A DNA stretch of 64,000 nt, taken from Pseudomonas simiae. GTDB taxonomy: Bacteria; Pseudomonadota; Gammaproteobacteria; Pseudomonadales; Pseudomonadaceae. Position 1 is the stretch's first letter, and each line of letters starts with the position of its first letter. Shown piece after piece: positions 42,304 to 52,035 of the stretch. The stretch is taken from NCBI RefSeq assembly GCF_900111895.1, contig NZ_FOKB01000004.1, positions 496,001 through 560,000 on the forward strand, in the 5' to 3' direction. The notes under the pieces were generated by a model. It saw nothing but the letters and a program-made list of their open reading frames with translations. It was not told where the DNA came from and did not search any database. The position numbers and the translations under genes were made by a program.

Positions 42304-43452
42304 ATGAAGCACCCTCGTTACCTGCTCTCCGGCCTCGCCCTGTCCATGCTGGTCGCCAGTGGCGGCGCCCAGGCTGCAGGCCTTACCAGCGAGCACAAAC
42401 CTTTCGGTAAAACCAACGACGGCACCGCCGTCGAACAGTACGTGTTGCGCAACAGCCATGGCATGCAAGCCACGGTGATTACCTACGGCGGCGTGTTGCA
42501 GTCGCTGAAGGTGCCGGACAAGCACGGCAAGGTCGAGGACGTGGTGCTGGGCTTCGACGACGTGCAGGGCTATCAAAGCGGTACGGCGTTTTTCGGCGCG
42601 ACCATCGGGCGCTTCGGCAATCGCCTCGCGGGCGGTGCCTTCGAGCTCGACGGCAAGCGTTACCAGGTTCCGCTCAACGATGGCCCCAACTCGCTGCATG
42701 GCGGCGCCCAGGGCTTCGACAAGCACGTATGGAAAGCCACGCCCGTCAAGGCCAAGGACTCCGTGGGCGTGACCCTCACCTACCTGTCCAAGGACGGTGA
42801 AATGGGCTTCCCCGGCAACCTGAAGACCGAGGTCACCTACCGCCTCAACGACAACAACGAACTGCACATCGATTACACCGCCACCACCGACAAACCCACG
42901 GTGCTCAACCTCACCAACCACAGCTACTTCAACCTCGCCGGTGCGGGCAATGGCGACATCCTCAAGCAAGTCGCTACCTTGCATGCCAGTCATTACACGC
43001 CGGTGAATGCCACCTTGATCCCTACCGGCAAACTGGCACCTGTCAAAGGCACGCCGATGGACTTCCTCAAGCCCACGCCGATCGGCCAGCACATCAAGGA
43101 CGATCACCCGCAGCTCAAATTCGCCGAGCCGAAACAGGGAGGGTTCGACTTCAACTGGGCGCTGGATACCAAAGGTGATGTGAAACAGCTTGCGGCCGAG
43201 GTGCATGATCCTGAGTCCGGACGGCGTTTGCAGCTGTTTACCACGGAGCCTGGGGTGCAGTTCTACACCAGCAACTTCCTGGATGGGTCGGTGAAGGGCA
43301 AGGCTGGGAAGACCTACCTGCACTGGAGCGGGTTCACGCTGGAGACCCAGCATTTTCCAGATGCGCCCAACCAACCCAAGTTTGCCTCGACCCGCCTGAA
43401 CCCAGGGCAGACTTACACCCAGAACACCGTCTTCAAATTCTCCGCCGATTAA
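42304..43452 (+). CDS. periplasmic aldose 1-epimerase (mutarotase)
   Basis: 382 residues with a signal peptide (HPRYLLSGLALSMLVASGGA, cleaved near QAA). The mature protein has GalM landmarks: QATVITYGGVLQSLKVPD, FFGATIGRFGNRLAGG, the catalytic His in NLTNHSYFNLAG and the Glu in FTTEPGVQFYTSN. It interconverts alpha and beta anomers of sugars before transport or oxidation. Its export suggests it supplies the right anomer to the arabinose-binding protein. Preceded by AGGAAG; followed by a REP hairpin. Confidence 0.9.
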   Translation: MKHPRYLLSGLALSMLVASGGAQAAGLTSEHKPFGKTNDGTAVEQYVLRNSHGMQATVITYGGVLQSLKVPDKHGKVEDVVLGFDDVQGYQSGTAFFGATIGRFGNRLAGGAFELDGKRYQVPLNDGPNSLHGGAQGFDKHVWKATPVKAKDSVGVTLTYLSKDGEMGFPGNLKTEVTYRLNDNNELHIDYTATTDKPTVLNLTNHSYFNLAGAGNGDILKQVATLHASHYTPVNATLIPTGKLAPVKGTPMDFLKPTPIGQHIKDDHPQLKFAEPKQGGFDFNWALDTKGDVKQLAAEVHDPESGRRLQLFTTEPGVQFYTSNFLDGSVKGKAGKTYLHWSGFTLETQHFPDAPNQPKFASTRLNPGQTYTQNTVFKFSAD

Positions 43453-43458
43453 ACCTTA

Positions 43459-43481
43459 GGGAGCGGGCTTGCCCGCTCCCA
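43459..43481. repeat. single REP hairpin, possible bidirectional terminator
   Basis: GGGAGCGGGC, TT, GCCCGCTCCC forms a 10-bp stem between the convergent mutarotase and araH genes. No T tract follows. Confidence 0.75.
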
Positions 43482-43505
43482 CATCTAGTCTTCACAGGGC
43501 ATGAC

Positions 43506-44474
43506 TCAGCGTTGCTTCATGCGGTCGATGACGACGGCCAGGAGCAGGATCGAGCCGCGGATCACGTACTGATAAAAGGTGTCGATGTTCTTCAGGTTCA
43601 TCGCATTCTCAATGATCGCCAAAATCAACACACCGGCGATCACGTGGCGGATCATCCCAACCCCGCCGCTCAGCGACACCCCGCCCAATACGCACGCCGA
43701 AATCACCGTCAGCTCGAAACCCTGGCCAATCATCGGCTGGCCGGAAGTCATGCGCGACGCCAATATCACTCCGGCCAACGCCCCGATCACCCCATGCACG
43801 GCAAAGATCAGGATCTTGGTGCGGTCCACATTCACGCCCGCCAGCAACGCGGCTTCCGGATTGCCGCCGATGGCCATGGTGTTGCGCCCGTAAGTGGTGT
43901 AGTTGAGCAGCCAGCCGAAGAACAGGAAGCACAGGATAGTGATCAGGATCGGCACCGGCACGCCCATCAGTTGGCCATTGCCGAAGACAAAGAATTGATC
44001 CTGGGACACCCCCACCGCCTTGCCGTTGGCAAAAATGTAGGCCAGGCCACGCACGATTTGCATGGTCGCCAAGGTGGTGATCAGCGCATTGACCCGCAGC
44101 TTGGCGATGACGATGCCGTTGATCAGCCCTACCATCAGGCCCATCAGCAGCGCAGCGCCAATGCCGAGCATGACGCTGTCGGTGTCGCGCATCACAATCG
44201 CCGCCACCACGCCGGCGCAGGCGATCACCGAGCCTACGGACAGGTCAAAGTGCCCCGACGCCAGGCAAAACAGCATGGTGCAGGCGGCGATGCCCACGGT
44301 GGAAATCGCCAGACCCAGGCCGCGCATATTCAGGGGTGAGAGGAAGTTGTCGATCAGCAAGGCGCACAGCAAAAAGATGCTCACGGCGGCCAGCAGCATC
44401 GCCCAGTTGTCCAGCAAGGCGCGCAGGTCAAGCGGCTTGCGCGCGGTGGGCAGCACGTTGTGTTGAGTGGTCAT
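43506..44474 (-). CDS. araH: L-arabinose ABC importer permease
   Basis: 322 residues with eight to ten predicted membrane helices and the family motif LGSVIACAGVVAA; NGIVIAKLRVNALITTLATMQIVRG; GGNPEAALLAGVN (coupling region). This pattern is typical of AraH/RbsC-type permeases. It ends the operon, 9 bases downstream of araG. Together with AraG and AraF it imports L-arabinose. Assignment to arabinose rests mainly on the AraF and AraG similarity. Confidence 0.92.
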   Translation of the reverse strand: MTTQHNVLPTARKPLDLRALLDNWAMLLAAVSIFLLCALLIDNFLSPLNMRGLGLAISTVGIAACTMLFCLASGHFDLSVGSVIACAGVVAAIVMRDTDSVMLGIGAALLMGLMVGLINGIVIAKLRVNALITTLATMQIVRGLAYIFANGKAVGVSQDQFFVFGNGQLMGVPVPILITILCFLFFGWLLNYTTYGRNTMAIGGNPEAALLAGVNVDRTKILIFAVHGVIGALAGVILASRMTSGQPMIGQGFELTVISACVLGGVSLSGGVGMIRHVIAGVLILAIIENAMNLKNIDTFYQYVIRGSILLLAVVIDRMKQR

Positions 44475-44483
44475 AGTCGTCTC

Positions 44484-45986
44484 TCAGTTCGCCACGCTGC
44501 GCGGCAAGGCCAGTTGCAGCAGGTTGGATTCAGTCGCGTGCTCACGGGTTTGTTCGCCGCGCAGCGCGCCTTCGCACAGCACCAGGATGCGATCGGCGAT
44601 GCCCATCACCTCCATCAAGTCGCTGGACACCACGATCACCGCAATGCCTTGGGCAGCCAGGTTATGGATGATCTGGTAGATCTCGGCCTTGGCGCCGATA
44701 TCGATGCCGCGGGTGGGTTCGTCCAGCAGCAGCACCTTCATCGGCATCGACAGCCAGCGGCCGAGAATGGCCTTCTGCTGGTTGCCGCCGGAGAGGTACA
44801 TGATTTTTTGCGCCGCGTTGGGTGTCTTGACCTTCATGGCGTTGATCTGCTGATCGGCGTTGCCCTTCTCCCAGCCTTCACGCAGCAACCAGCCGAACGT
44901 GGAATGGGCACCGCGTGCGCTGATATTGATGTTCTCGGCGACACTGGACAGCGGAATGATGCCCTCCTTCTTACGGTCTTCCGGGCACAGCAGCACGCCG
45001 GCGGCGATGGCGTCCCGTGGTGACTGCAAGTGCAAGGGCTCGCCGCAGAGCTCCAGTTGCCCGGCGCTGGCACGTTCCAGGCCGCTGAGCAGGCGGAACA
45101 ACTCCGTCCGCCCTGCGCCTACCAGCCCGAACAGGCCAAGAATCTCGCCCTTGCGCACGTTGAAACTGACCGGCTCACGCAGACCGGGGCCCAGCAGGCC
45201 GTCGACCTTGAGCGCCACTTCGCCGTGCTCACGCGGACGGTAGTCGTAGATGTCCTGGATATCGCGACCGACCATGCACGTCACCAACTGGTCATGGGTC
45301 AGCGCGCTCATGTCCTCGAACGTGCGCACGTAGCGACCGTCCTTGAACACCGTGACCGCGTTGCAGATGCGGAACACTTCTTCCATGCGGTGCGACACGT
45401 AGAGCACCACTTTGCCCTCATCGCGCAGACGCGCGATGATCGCCATCAAGCGGTCGATTTCGCGCGCGGAGAGGCTGCTGGTGGGCTCGTCGAAGGCGAT
45501 TACATGGGCGCCTCGGGACAGCGCCTTGGCGATTTCCACCAGTTGGCGCTGGCCCAGGGACAGACGCCCGAGTTTCTCGGCCGGATCGATTTCATCCGCC
45601 AGGCCCTTGAGGCAAGCGAGGGCCTGCTTGCGCAGGAGCCCCCGGTTGACCACGCCGAAACGCGACGGTAAATGCCCGAGGAACAGGTTCTCGGCCACGC
45701 TCATTTCCGGCACCAGATGCAGTTCCTGATGGATCACCGCCACACCGCTGGCAATGCTGTCGGCGGCGCTTTTGAAGGCCATGACCTGCTCGCCGATGTG
45801 CAGCGTGCCGCTGTTGGGAATGTAGGCGCCGCCGAGGATCTTCAGCAGCGTCGACTTGCCCGCGCCGTTCTCGCCCATCAGCGCGTGCACCTGCCCAGGG
45901 TGGGCGCTGAAGCTGATGCCATCCAGCGCCTTGACCCCGGGGAAGGTTTTGCCAATGCCGTCAAATCGCAAGGCAGCAGCGGTCAT
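44484..45986 (-). CDS. araG: L-arabinose ABC importer, double ATPase
   Basis: 500 residues with two ATPase domains. First: Walker [10 protein letters not shown] near residue 40, signature [15 protein letters not shown], Walker [17 protein letters not shown]. Second: degenerate Walker [10 protein letters not shown], signature [15 protein letters not shown] and [38 protein letters not shown] and MLxCPEDRKxEGIIP-like segments match E. coli AraG closely from memory. The ATG overlaps the araF stop (ATGA). A GTG at 45992 is also in frame. Confidence 0.93.
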   Translation of the reverse strand: MTAAALRFDGIGKTFPGVKALDGISFSAHPGQVHALMGENGAGKSTLLKILGGAYIPNSGTLHIGEQVMAFKSAADSIASGVAVIHQELHLVPEMSVAENLFLGHLPSRFGVVNRGLLRKQALACLKGLADEIDPAEKLGRLSLGQRQLVEIAKALSRGAHVIAFDEPTSSLSAREIDRLMAIIARLRDEGKVVLYVSHRMEEVFRICNAVTVFKDGRYVRTFEDMSALTHDQLVTCMVGRDIQDIYDYRPREHGEVALKVDGLLGPGLREPVSFNVRKGEILGLFGLVGAGRTELFRLLSGLERASAGQLELCGEPLHLQSPRDAIAAGVLLCPEDRKKEGIIPLSSVAENINISARGAHSTFGWLLREGWEKGNADQQINAMKVKTPNAAQKIMYLSGGNQQKAILGRWLSMPMKVLLLDEPTRGIDIGAKAEIYQIIHNLAAQGIAVIVVSSDLMEVMGIADRILVLCEGALRGEQTREHATESNLLQLALPRSVAN

Positions 45987-46987
45987 TGCCACAGCCCGAT
46001 CTTGGTCAGTTCGGCCTGGAAGTTCTCACGGGTGATCAAGGTCACCTCATCCATGGCGGTGTATTTGGCAGGCTCGGTGCCTTTGGTGACCCACTCGTAC
46101 ATCATCAGCGCGGTGTTATAGCCCTCGATATGGGGGCTAGGCAGCATCGAGCCGAAGAAACCACTGCTTGGCTTTTTCAGTTCGCCGATGGCGTCGGTGC
46201 CATTGATGCCGATGCCGATCACGTTGGCCGCCTTGAAGCCGGCGCTTTCGGTGGCGCGCACGCCGCCCAGCACGGTGTTGTCGTTCATGCCGCCGATGAT
46301 CAGGTTTTTCGCGCCACTGGGCAGTTTCACCAGGGCCGAATTGGTGGCGTCCATGCTGCCTGGGACATCCAGGGTTTTGGCGGCAGTAAACAGGATGTGA
46401 TCCTTGGGAATACCCGCTTCCTCCAGGGATTTGACCGAACCATCGGTGCGTTTTTTACCCGTGTCGAGCTCGTTGAAGGTGTTGATCACCGCATAGGTGT
46501 CCTTCCAGTCCCAGCCGCGTTTTTTCGCTTCGGCGGCCATGGCGGCGCCCTGCTTCTGGCCGACTTCGAAGGCCGCCATGCCCAGATACGGCACGTCCTC
46601 CATGAAGTTGCCCTTGGCATCCACGAATCGGTCGTCCACCGCGATGACTTTCAAGCCGTTGGCCTTGGCCTTGGCGACGATGGCCGGGCCGAGGGAAACG
46701 TCCGGCGGGCAGATCACAAAACCCTTGGCGCCGTTGGCAGCCAGGCTGTCGATGGCCGAGAGGGTTTTCTCGCCGTCGGGCACGGCGATCTTGATCACGG
46801 TGAAGCCATGTTCCTTGCCGGCTTTCTCGGCAAAGGCCCATTCGGTCTGGAACCATGGTTCCTCGGCCTGTTTGACCAGGAAACCGATTTTCACTTCCTC
46901 AGCGGCCAGCAACAGCCCGCTCAAACTCATGGCCGAGACCGCCACAGCGGCGCAGCACAGGGAACGCAAACCACGACGACGATTCAT
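45983..46987 (-). CDS. araF: L-arabinose-binding periplasmic protein
   Basis: 334 residues with a signal peptide and the mature start [19 protein letters not shown], then [19 protein letters not shown] and [18 protein letters not shown]. These closely resemble E. coli AraF, which makes L-arabinose the likely ligand. AAGGAG is well placed before the ATG at 46987. A long in-frame extension upstream into the lactonase gene is not coding. First component of the transporter in the operon. Confidence 0.93.
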   Translation of the reverse strand: MNRRRGLRSLCCAAVAVSAMSLSGLLLAAEEVKIGFLVKQAEEPWFQTEWAFAEKAGKEHGFTVIKIAVPDGEKTLSAIDSLAANGAKGFVICPPDVSLGPAIVAKAKANGLKVIAVDDRFVDAKGNFMEDVPYLGMAAFEVGQKQGAAMAAEAKKRGWDWKDTYAVINTFNELDTGKKRTDGSVKSLEEAGIPKDHILFTAAKTLDVPGSMDATNSALVKLPSGAKNLIIGGMNDNTVLGGVRATESAGFKAANVIGIGINGTDAIGELKKPSSGFFGSMLPSPHIEGYNTALMMYEWVTKGTEPAKYTAMDEVTLITRENFQAELTKIGLWQ

Positions 46988-47024
46988 ACGGGTGACTCCT
47001 TGTTGTTGTTTTAAGTCTTGGGTT

Positions 47025-47888
47025 TTATCCAGCAAAGCGATGACAAGGTTTTCCAGGGACATCAACTTCCATGGCCAACACCGCACCGTCCAAGGGGTGA
47101 TCCAAGGGACTGGCGGCGCTGGTGATGTACAGGGTGGTGAGGTTCGGGCCACCCAATACGCAACTGGTGGGACGGCTGACGGGCAGTTCGACGATGCGGT
47201 CCACTTCGCCGTCGGGCGTGAGGCGCAGCAGGCAACTGCCGTCCCAGCGGGCGTTCCAGATGTAGCCGTCAACGTCCATGGCCGAGCCGTCCGGCCCGCC
47301 GCGCTCGTGTGGGCCGAACCAGGTCTGCGCTGGGTCGAGTTGGCCGTCGGGTTGGATAGCGTGCCGGTACAGCGTGCCGTCCAGGCTGTCGCCGAAATGC
47401 ACGTGGCGGCCGTCATCACTCCACAGCAAGGTGTTGGGAATGCCCAGGCCGCTGAGTAACGGCGTGACCTGCGCATCTGCATCTATGCGAAACAGGCCAC
47501 CGGAACGTCGGGTGATGGGCAGGTCTTCACCCTGCTCGCCAATGTTGTTCTGCATGGTGCCCAGCCACAGGCGGCCGCTGGCATCGCAGCGCGCTTCGTT
47601 GCCGCGGTTACCCGGTTGCGGGTCCGCTACGCACAGCAGCGTCAGGGCTTCAGTGGCCAGGTCGAGGCGATAGACGCCACTGCTCAGGGTCACCAAGGCA
47701 TCGCCGCTTTCACACGGGATGAACGCCGAGACATGCTCGGGCAACTGCCACACTTGCAATTGCCCGCCCATCAGGCGCAGCGCCTGTTTGCCGGCGATAT
47801 TGACCCAGTACAGCGCCTGGGTCGGCGCGTCCCAGAACGGGCCCTCGCCCAATTGCGCACGGTGCGGGGTAACGGCGATACACGACAT
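47025..47888 (-). CDS. SMP-30/gluconolactonase family sugar lactonase
   Basis: 287 residues of the six-bladed calcium-dependent lactonase family: RAQLGEGPFWDAPTQALYWVN (Glu metal ligand), NEARCDASGRLWLGTM, GLGIPNTLLWSDDG (Asn ligand) and GPDGSAMDVDGYIWNARW (Asp ligand). It opens the arabinono-lactone made by the dehydrogenase to L-arabonate. It lies between the ketoglutarate-semialdehyde dehydrogenase and araF genes in one minus-strand operon. Confidence 0.88.
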   Translation of the reverse strand: MSCIAVTPHRAQLGEGPFWDAPTQALYWVNIAGKQALRLMGGQLQVWQLPEHVSAFIPCESGDALVTLSSGVYRLDLATEALTLLCVADPQPGNRGNEARCDASGRLWLGTMQNNIGEQGEDLPITRRSGGLFRIDADAQVTPLLSGLGIPNTLLWSDDGRHVHFGDSLDGTLYRHAIQPDGQLDPAQTWFGPHERGGPDGSAMDVDGYIWNARWDGSCLLRLTPDGEVDRIVELPVSRPTSCVLGGPNLTTLYITSAASPLDHPLDGAVLAMEVDVPGKPCHRFAG

Positions 47889-47924
47889 GATGCCTCCTGA
47901 ATTTTTATTGTTCTCAGGTGTGCG

Positions 47925-49505
47925 TTACAGCGGGTCGCGAGATGGCGTGCCATCCACCAGCCGCTGGATACGCAACGGGTTGGCGTTTTTCAACGCGTCG
48001 GGCAGCAGGCTATCAGGGTAATTCTGGAAGCACACGGGGCGCAGGAAACGGTCGATGGCCAAGGTGCCGACCGAAGTGCCACGGGCGTCCGACGTCGCCG
48101 GGTACGGCCCGCCGTGCACCATCGAATCGCAGACCTCCACACCGGTCGGGTAACCGTTGAGCAGGATGCGGCCGACCTTCTGCTCCAGCAGGGGAGTGAG
48201 TTCGGCGAACTGTTGCAGGTCGGCCGGCTCGCCAATGATCGTTGCTGTGAGCTGGCCGTGCAGGCCGTGCAACGCGGCGCTGAGTTGGACCTGGTCGGCG
48301 ACTTCGACGAACACCGTGGTGGGGCCGAAGACTTCTTCCTGCAGCACTTCATCGCCGTCGATCAATAGGCGTACATCGGCCTTGAACAACTGCGGTTGCG
48401 CTTGGTTACCGGCCTGTCGGCTGCCCGCCAGGTGCTGGATACCCGGATGAGCCAGGAGTTTCTCCAGTCCTTTGCCGTAGCTGCTCAGGGTGCCGGCGTT
48501 GAGCATGGTCTGTGCCGGTTGGTCGCCGATCAATTGGGCGACTTGTTGGGTGAACGCGGTGAATTCAGGCGATGCGACACCGATCACCAGACCAGGGTTG
48601 GTGCAGAACTGGCCGCAGCCCTGGACGACCGATGCCGTCAGGTCACGCGCGACGCTTTCGGCCCGTGCTTTTAACGCCTGGGGCAGCACAATCACGGGGT
48701 TGATACTCGACATCTCGGCAAACACCGGGATCGGTTGCGGGCGCGCTGCCGCCATGTCGCACAATGCACGGCCGCCCTTGAGCGAGCCGGTAAAGCCGAC
48801 CGCCTGGATGGCCGGATGCTTGACCAGTGCTTCACCGACACCGCCGCCGAAGATCATATTGAACACACCCGCCGGCATCTCGGTGGCTTCGGCCGCGCGG
48901 ATGATCGCATCGGCGACGCGTTCTGCCGTCGCCATATGCCCGCTGTGGGCTTTGAACACCACCGGACAGCCTGCCGCCAGCGCGGCGGCGGTGTCGCCGC
49001 CCGCCGTAGAGAAGGCCAGGGGAAAGTTGCTGGCGCCAAACACGGCCACCGGCCCCAGGCCAATGCGATATTGACGCAAATCCGGGCGCGGCATGGGTTG
49101 GCGGTCAGGCAGCGCTTTGTCGATGCGCGCGCCGTAGAAATCACCCCGACGCAACACGGTGGCGAACAGACGCATCTGGCCGCTGGTACGCCCACGCTCG
49201 CCCTTGATACGCGCGGCCGGCAACGCGGTTTCGCGACAGACCAGCTCGACAAATTCATCACCCAGCGCGTCCAGCTCATCGGCCACTGCGTCCAGGAACT
49301 GCGCGCGGCGTGCCGCACTCAACGCGCGGTAGGCAGGATAAGCCTGCGCGGCAGCCTTGGCGGCGGCGTCGACTTCCTGGGGCGTAGCCTGGTAGAAATG
49401 CTGCGGCAAGGCTTCACCGCTGGTGGCGTCGACGCTTTGCAAGGTGACGCTGCCGTTGGCGCTACGCTGACCGCCGATGTAGTTGTGGCCGAGGAACGAG
49501 GTCAT
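47925..49505 (-). CDS. alpha-ketoglutaric semialdehyde dehydrogenase
   Basis: 526 residues. The nucleophile is in QGCGQFCTNPGL and the general base in VFAEMSSINPV, both characteristic of NADP-dependent 2,5-dioxovalerate dehydrogenases and different from ordinary aldehyde dehydrogenases. It converts alpha-ketoglutaric semialdehyde to alpha-ketoglutarate, the last step of non-phosphorylative pentose catabolism. AAGGAG is ideally placed before the ATG at 49505; the frame stays open upstream but that part overlaps the FAH gene and is not coding. Second enzyme gene after the FAH-family gene in the operon. Confidence 0.92.
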   Translation of the reverse strand: MTSFLGHNYIGGQRSANGSVTLQSVDATSGEALPQHFYQATPQEVDAAAKAAAQAYPAYRALSAARRAQFLDAVADELDALGDEFVELVCRETALPAARIKGERGRTSGQMRLFATVLRRGDFYGARIDKALPDRQPMPRPDLRQYRIGLGPVAVFGASNFPLAFSTAGGDTAAALAAGCPVVFKAHSGHMATAERVADAIIRAAEATEMPAGVFNMIFGGGVGEALVKHPAIQAVGFTGSLKGGRALCDMAAARPQPIPVFAEMSSINPVIVLPQALKARAESVARDLTASVVQGCGQFCTNPGLVIGVASPEFTAFTQQVAQLIGDQPAQTMLNAGTLSSYGKGLEKLLAHPGIQHLAGSRQAGNQAQPQLFKADVRLLIDGDEVLQEEVFGPTTVFVEVADQVQLSAALHGLHGQLTATIIGEPADLQQFAELTPLLEQKVGRILLNGYPTGVEVCDSMVHGGPYPATSDARGTSVGTLAIDRFLRPVCFQNYPDSLLPDALKNANPLRIQRLVDGTPSRDPL

Positions 49506-49515
49506 GTTTTTCTCC

Positions 49516-50505
49516 TTAAAGGGTAATGACGTTGCCGGGTTCGAAAGCCGCATCACTGCTGCCAACACGGTTGACCAGCGGCGCACCGAACTCGGCCTGG
49601 CTGATTTCGAACACATCGCCCGGCTGGGTACGGATACCGTCCGCGAACGACAACGTGGCGGTGCCGAAAAAGTGGATGTGTACGTCGCCAGGCTTGAGGA
49701 ACTGGCGGTATTTGAAGTGGTGGTATTCGAGGTTCTCCAGGCTGTGGCACATATTGGCCTCGCCGCTGAGGAATTCGTTCCGCCAGATTTCCTCACCGTT
49801 ACGCACGATACGGCTGGTGCCCGCCAGGTGCTGGGGCAACTCACCCACGCGCAACTCCGGGCCATAACTGCAACTGCGCAGCTTGGAATGGGCCAGATAC
49901 AGGTAGTTCTTGCGCTCCATGACGTGGTCGGAGAATTCATTGCCCACCGCGAACCCGACACGATAGGGCTTGCTGTCCGGGCCGATGACGTAGAGGCCAC
50001 CGATCTCCGGCTCTTCACCGGCATCCTCGGCAAACGGCGGTACCGGGAAAGCTGCGCCGGGGCGCACGACGATGCTGCCGTCGCCCTTGTAGAACCACTC
50101 GGGCTGCACGCCCGCCTGGCCGCCCGCGGGCTTGCCGCCCTCCACGCCCCACTTGAAGATGCGCATGGTGTCGGTCAGTGCGGTGTCGTCTCCGGCCTGG
50201 TGCATCTTGTCCCGCGCAGAGGCGCTGCCCAGGTGGGTCAGGCCGGTGCCGCTGATCAGCATATGCGCCGGGTCCGGGTGGTCCAGCGGCGGCAGGATTT
50301 TCAGGCCGGCCAGCAACGTGGCGTAGTCGTGACTGTCGCCCAGGCCGAGGTTATTGACCTGTTGTGCCAGGCCGACGCCGGCTTCGATGGCGGCCAGGGC
50401 CAATTCGCGCACGCTGCGTGCCGTCTGCACTTCACGCAGGCTATCGCCCTCTACCACGCCGACCCGGCGTTCGCCGTTGCTTAACTCGAACTGAACTAAA
50501 CGCAT
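49516..50505 (-). CDS. fumarylacetoacetate-hydrolase-fold protein, probable 2-keto-3-deoxy-L-arabonate dehydratase (AraD1 type)
   Basis: 329 residues of the FAH superfamily. It has the N-terminal VQFELSNGERRVGVVEG, AGVQPEWFYKGDGSIVVRPG, the acidic metal site in EPEIGGLYVIG, and a GNEFSDHVME region. In the pathway context it occupies the place of the dehydratase that turns 2-keto-3-deoxy-L-arabonate into alpha-ketoglutaric semialdehyde; no dihydrodipicolinate-synthase-type AraD gene is present. FAH-family members replacing that enzyme (XylX, AraD1) are known. GGGAG precedes the ATG. Confidence 0.85.
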   Translation of the reverse strand: MRLVQFELSNGERRVGVVEGDSLREVQTARSVRELALAAIEAGVGLAQQVNNLGLGDSHDYATLLAGLKILPPLDHPDPAHMLISGTGLTHLGSASARDKMHQAGDDTALTDTMRIFKWGVEGGKPAGGQAGVQPEWFYKGDGSIVVRPGAAFPVPPFAEDAGEEPEIGGLYVIGPDSKPYRVGFAVGNEFSDHVMERKNYLYLAHSKLRSCSYGPELRVGELPQHLAGTSRIVRNGEEIWRNEFLSGEANMCHSLENLEYHHFKYRQFLKPGDVHIHFFGTATLSFADGIRTQPGDVFEISQAEFGAPLVNRVGSSDAAFEPGNVITL

Positions 50506-50520
50506 GAAACTTCTCCCAGA

Positions 50521-51843
50521 TTAAGTACGTGTAGCGCCACGGGCACTGGCGGCGAATTGGTCGGCAGGCAGCACGTGCTTGCGCTCCAGCAAGCGGTAGA
50601 CCACGAAGGTCAAGACCAACCCGAACACCATCACCCCGGACAAAAAGTACAAGCCCGACGCCAGGTTGCCGGTGTATTCCTTGAGCGCACCGATCACGAA
50701 CGGGCCGATATAGCCACCGAGGTTGCCCACCGAGTTGATCAGCGCAATGCCCGCCGCCGCACTGGCGCCGGCAAAAAAGCGCCCCGGCAAGGTCCAGAAC
50801 ACCGCCGTGCAGGAAAACATCGCGAACGCCGCCAGGCACAGCGCCGCCATTTGCAGCAGCGGCACGCTCAACCAGGCACTGAAGAACAGGCCGATGGCAC
50901 CGAGCACATAAAGCACCGCAAGATGACCGTAGCGATCATTCAACCGATCGGAACTGCGCGGGATGATCAGCAAGCCGATGATGCCGAAGATATACGGCAC
51001 GGCGGAGATGAAGCCGGTGGTGAGGTCGCTGCCGCCGAATTGCTTGATCAGCGTCGGCAACCACAGGCCCAGGCCATAGATGCTCAGGGTCACCGGCAGG
51101 TAGAACAGCGCCAGCAGCAACACCCGCTTGTCTTTCAGGGCATGCAGCGGGTTGCCGTGGCGGGTCTGGCCGTAGGCTTGCAGGTCTTTGGCGAGCTCTC
51201 CGGTGAGCCAGGCCTTTTCGTCCTCGCTCATCCAGGTGACCTGCTTGGGGCCGTCCGGCAAGTAGCGCAGCACCGGCCAGGTCAGCAGGATCGCCGGCGT
51301 GCCGATCACGATGAACAGCCACTGCCAGCCATGCAGACCAAGCATGCCGTCCATGCCCAGCAAACCACCGGACACCGGGCCGGTAATCATCATCGCAATA
51401 GGCTGGGACAGGATGAATAGCCCAAGGATCTTGCCGCGATGGCGCACCGGAAACCATTGGGTGATGTAGTAGAGAACACCCGGAAAGAACCCCGCCTCTG
51501 CCGCGCCGAGCAGAAAGCGCATCACGTAAAAGCTGTGCGGCCCCTGCACGAAGGCCATGCCGATGGTGATAGCGCCCCAGGTGATCATGATGCGTGCAAA
51601 CCAGCGCCGTGCGCCAAAGCGGTCGAGCATCAGGTTGCTGGGGATCTCGAACAGGAAGTAGCCAATGAAGAACAACCCCGCGCCCAGGCCATAGGCGGCG
51701 TCGCCGATGCCGACGTCGGCGCCCATGTGCAGCTTGGCAAAGCCCACAGCGGAGCGGTCCACGTAGGCGATCAGGTACAGCAGGATCAGGAAGGGAATCA
51801 GTTTCAGCGTGATGCGCCGAATAAGCCGCAGTTCCTGGCTCAT
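50521..51843 (-). CDS. MFS transporter, anion:cation symporter family
   Basis: 440 residues with twelve predicted helices and the family markers DRSAVGFAKLHMGADVGIGDAAYGLGAGLFFIGYFLFEIPSNL-like start (residues about 28-70) and LGAAEAGFFPGVLYYITQWFP. These are seen in carriers for hexuronates, galactonate, glucarate and other sugar acids. In this operon it probably imports arabonate or a related aldonate, complementing the AraFGH sugar importer. It is the first gene of the minus-strand arabinose operon, facing the operator region. Confidence 0.9.
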   Translation of the reverse strand: MSQELRLIRRITLKLIPFLILLYLIAYVDRSAVGFAKLHMGADVGIGDAAYGLGAGLFFIGYFLFEIPSNLMLDRFGARRWFARIMITWGAITIGMAFVQGPHSFYVMRFLLGAAEAGFFPGVLYYITQWFPVRHRGKILGLFILSQPIAMMITGPVSGGLLGMDGMLGLHGWQWLFIVIGTPAILLTWPVLRYLPDGPKQVTWMSEDEKAWLTGELAKDLQAYGQTRHGNPLHALKDKRVLLLALFYLPVTLSIYGLGLWLPTLIKQFGGSDLTTGFISAVPYIFGIIGLLIIPRSSDRLNDRYGHLAVLYVLGAIGLFFSAWLSVPLLQMAALCLAAFAMFSCTAVFWTLPGRFFAGASAAAGIALINSVGNLGGYIGPFVIGALKEYTGNLASGLYFLSGVMVFGLVLTFVVYRLLERKHVLPADQFAASARGATRT

Positions 51844-51909
51844 GGGGTCGATCTCCGATTGTTGTTTTTATAGAAGCTCGGGGGACGCCTCTCGCGGAAA
51901 TCCGCCAGG

Positions 51910-52023
51910 GTCATACCTCTGTTGAAGCCGACTATATAGTATGACTATTTGCAAAACAACTCTTCCAAAGCAGCGTTTTTGCGCTTATGTTTAAGCACGC
52001 ATAGAACATATAGTCATACAATA
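51910..52023. promoter_or_regulatory. divergent arabinose promoter with three GTCATAC operator cores
   Basis: TATAGTATGACTAT at 51935-51948, ATATAGTCATACAATA at 52008-52023 and GTCATAC at 51910-51916 share the core GTATGAC/GTCATAC. The first has symmetric TAGT/ACTA arms. They lie between the MFS and dehydratase genes and are likely sites for the GntR regulator encoded downstream. Confidence 0.62.
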
Positions 52024-52035
52024 AGAGAATCGATC

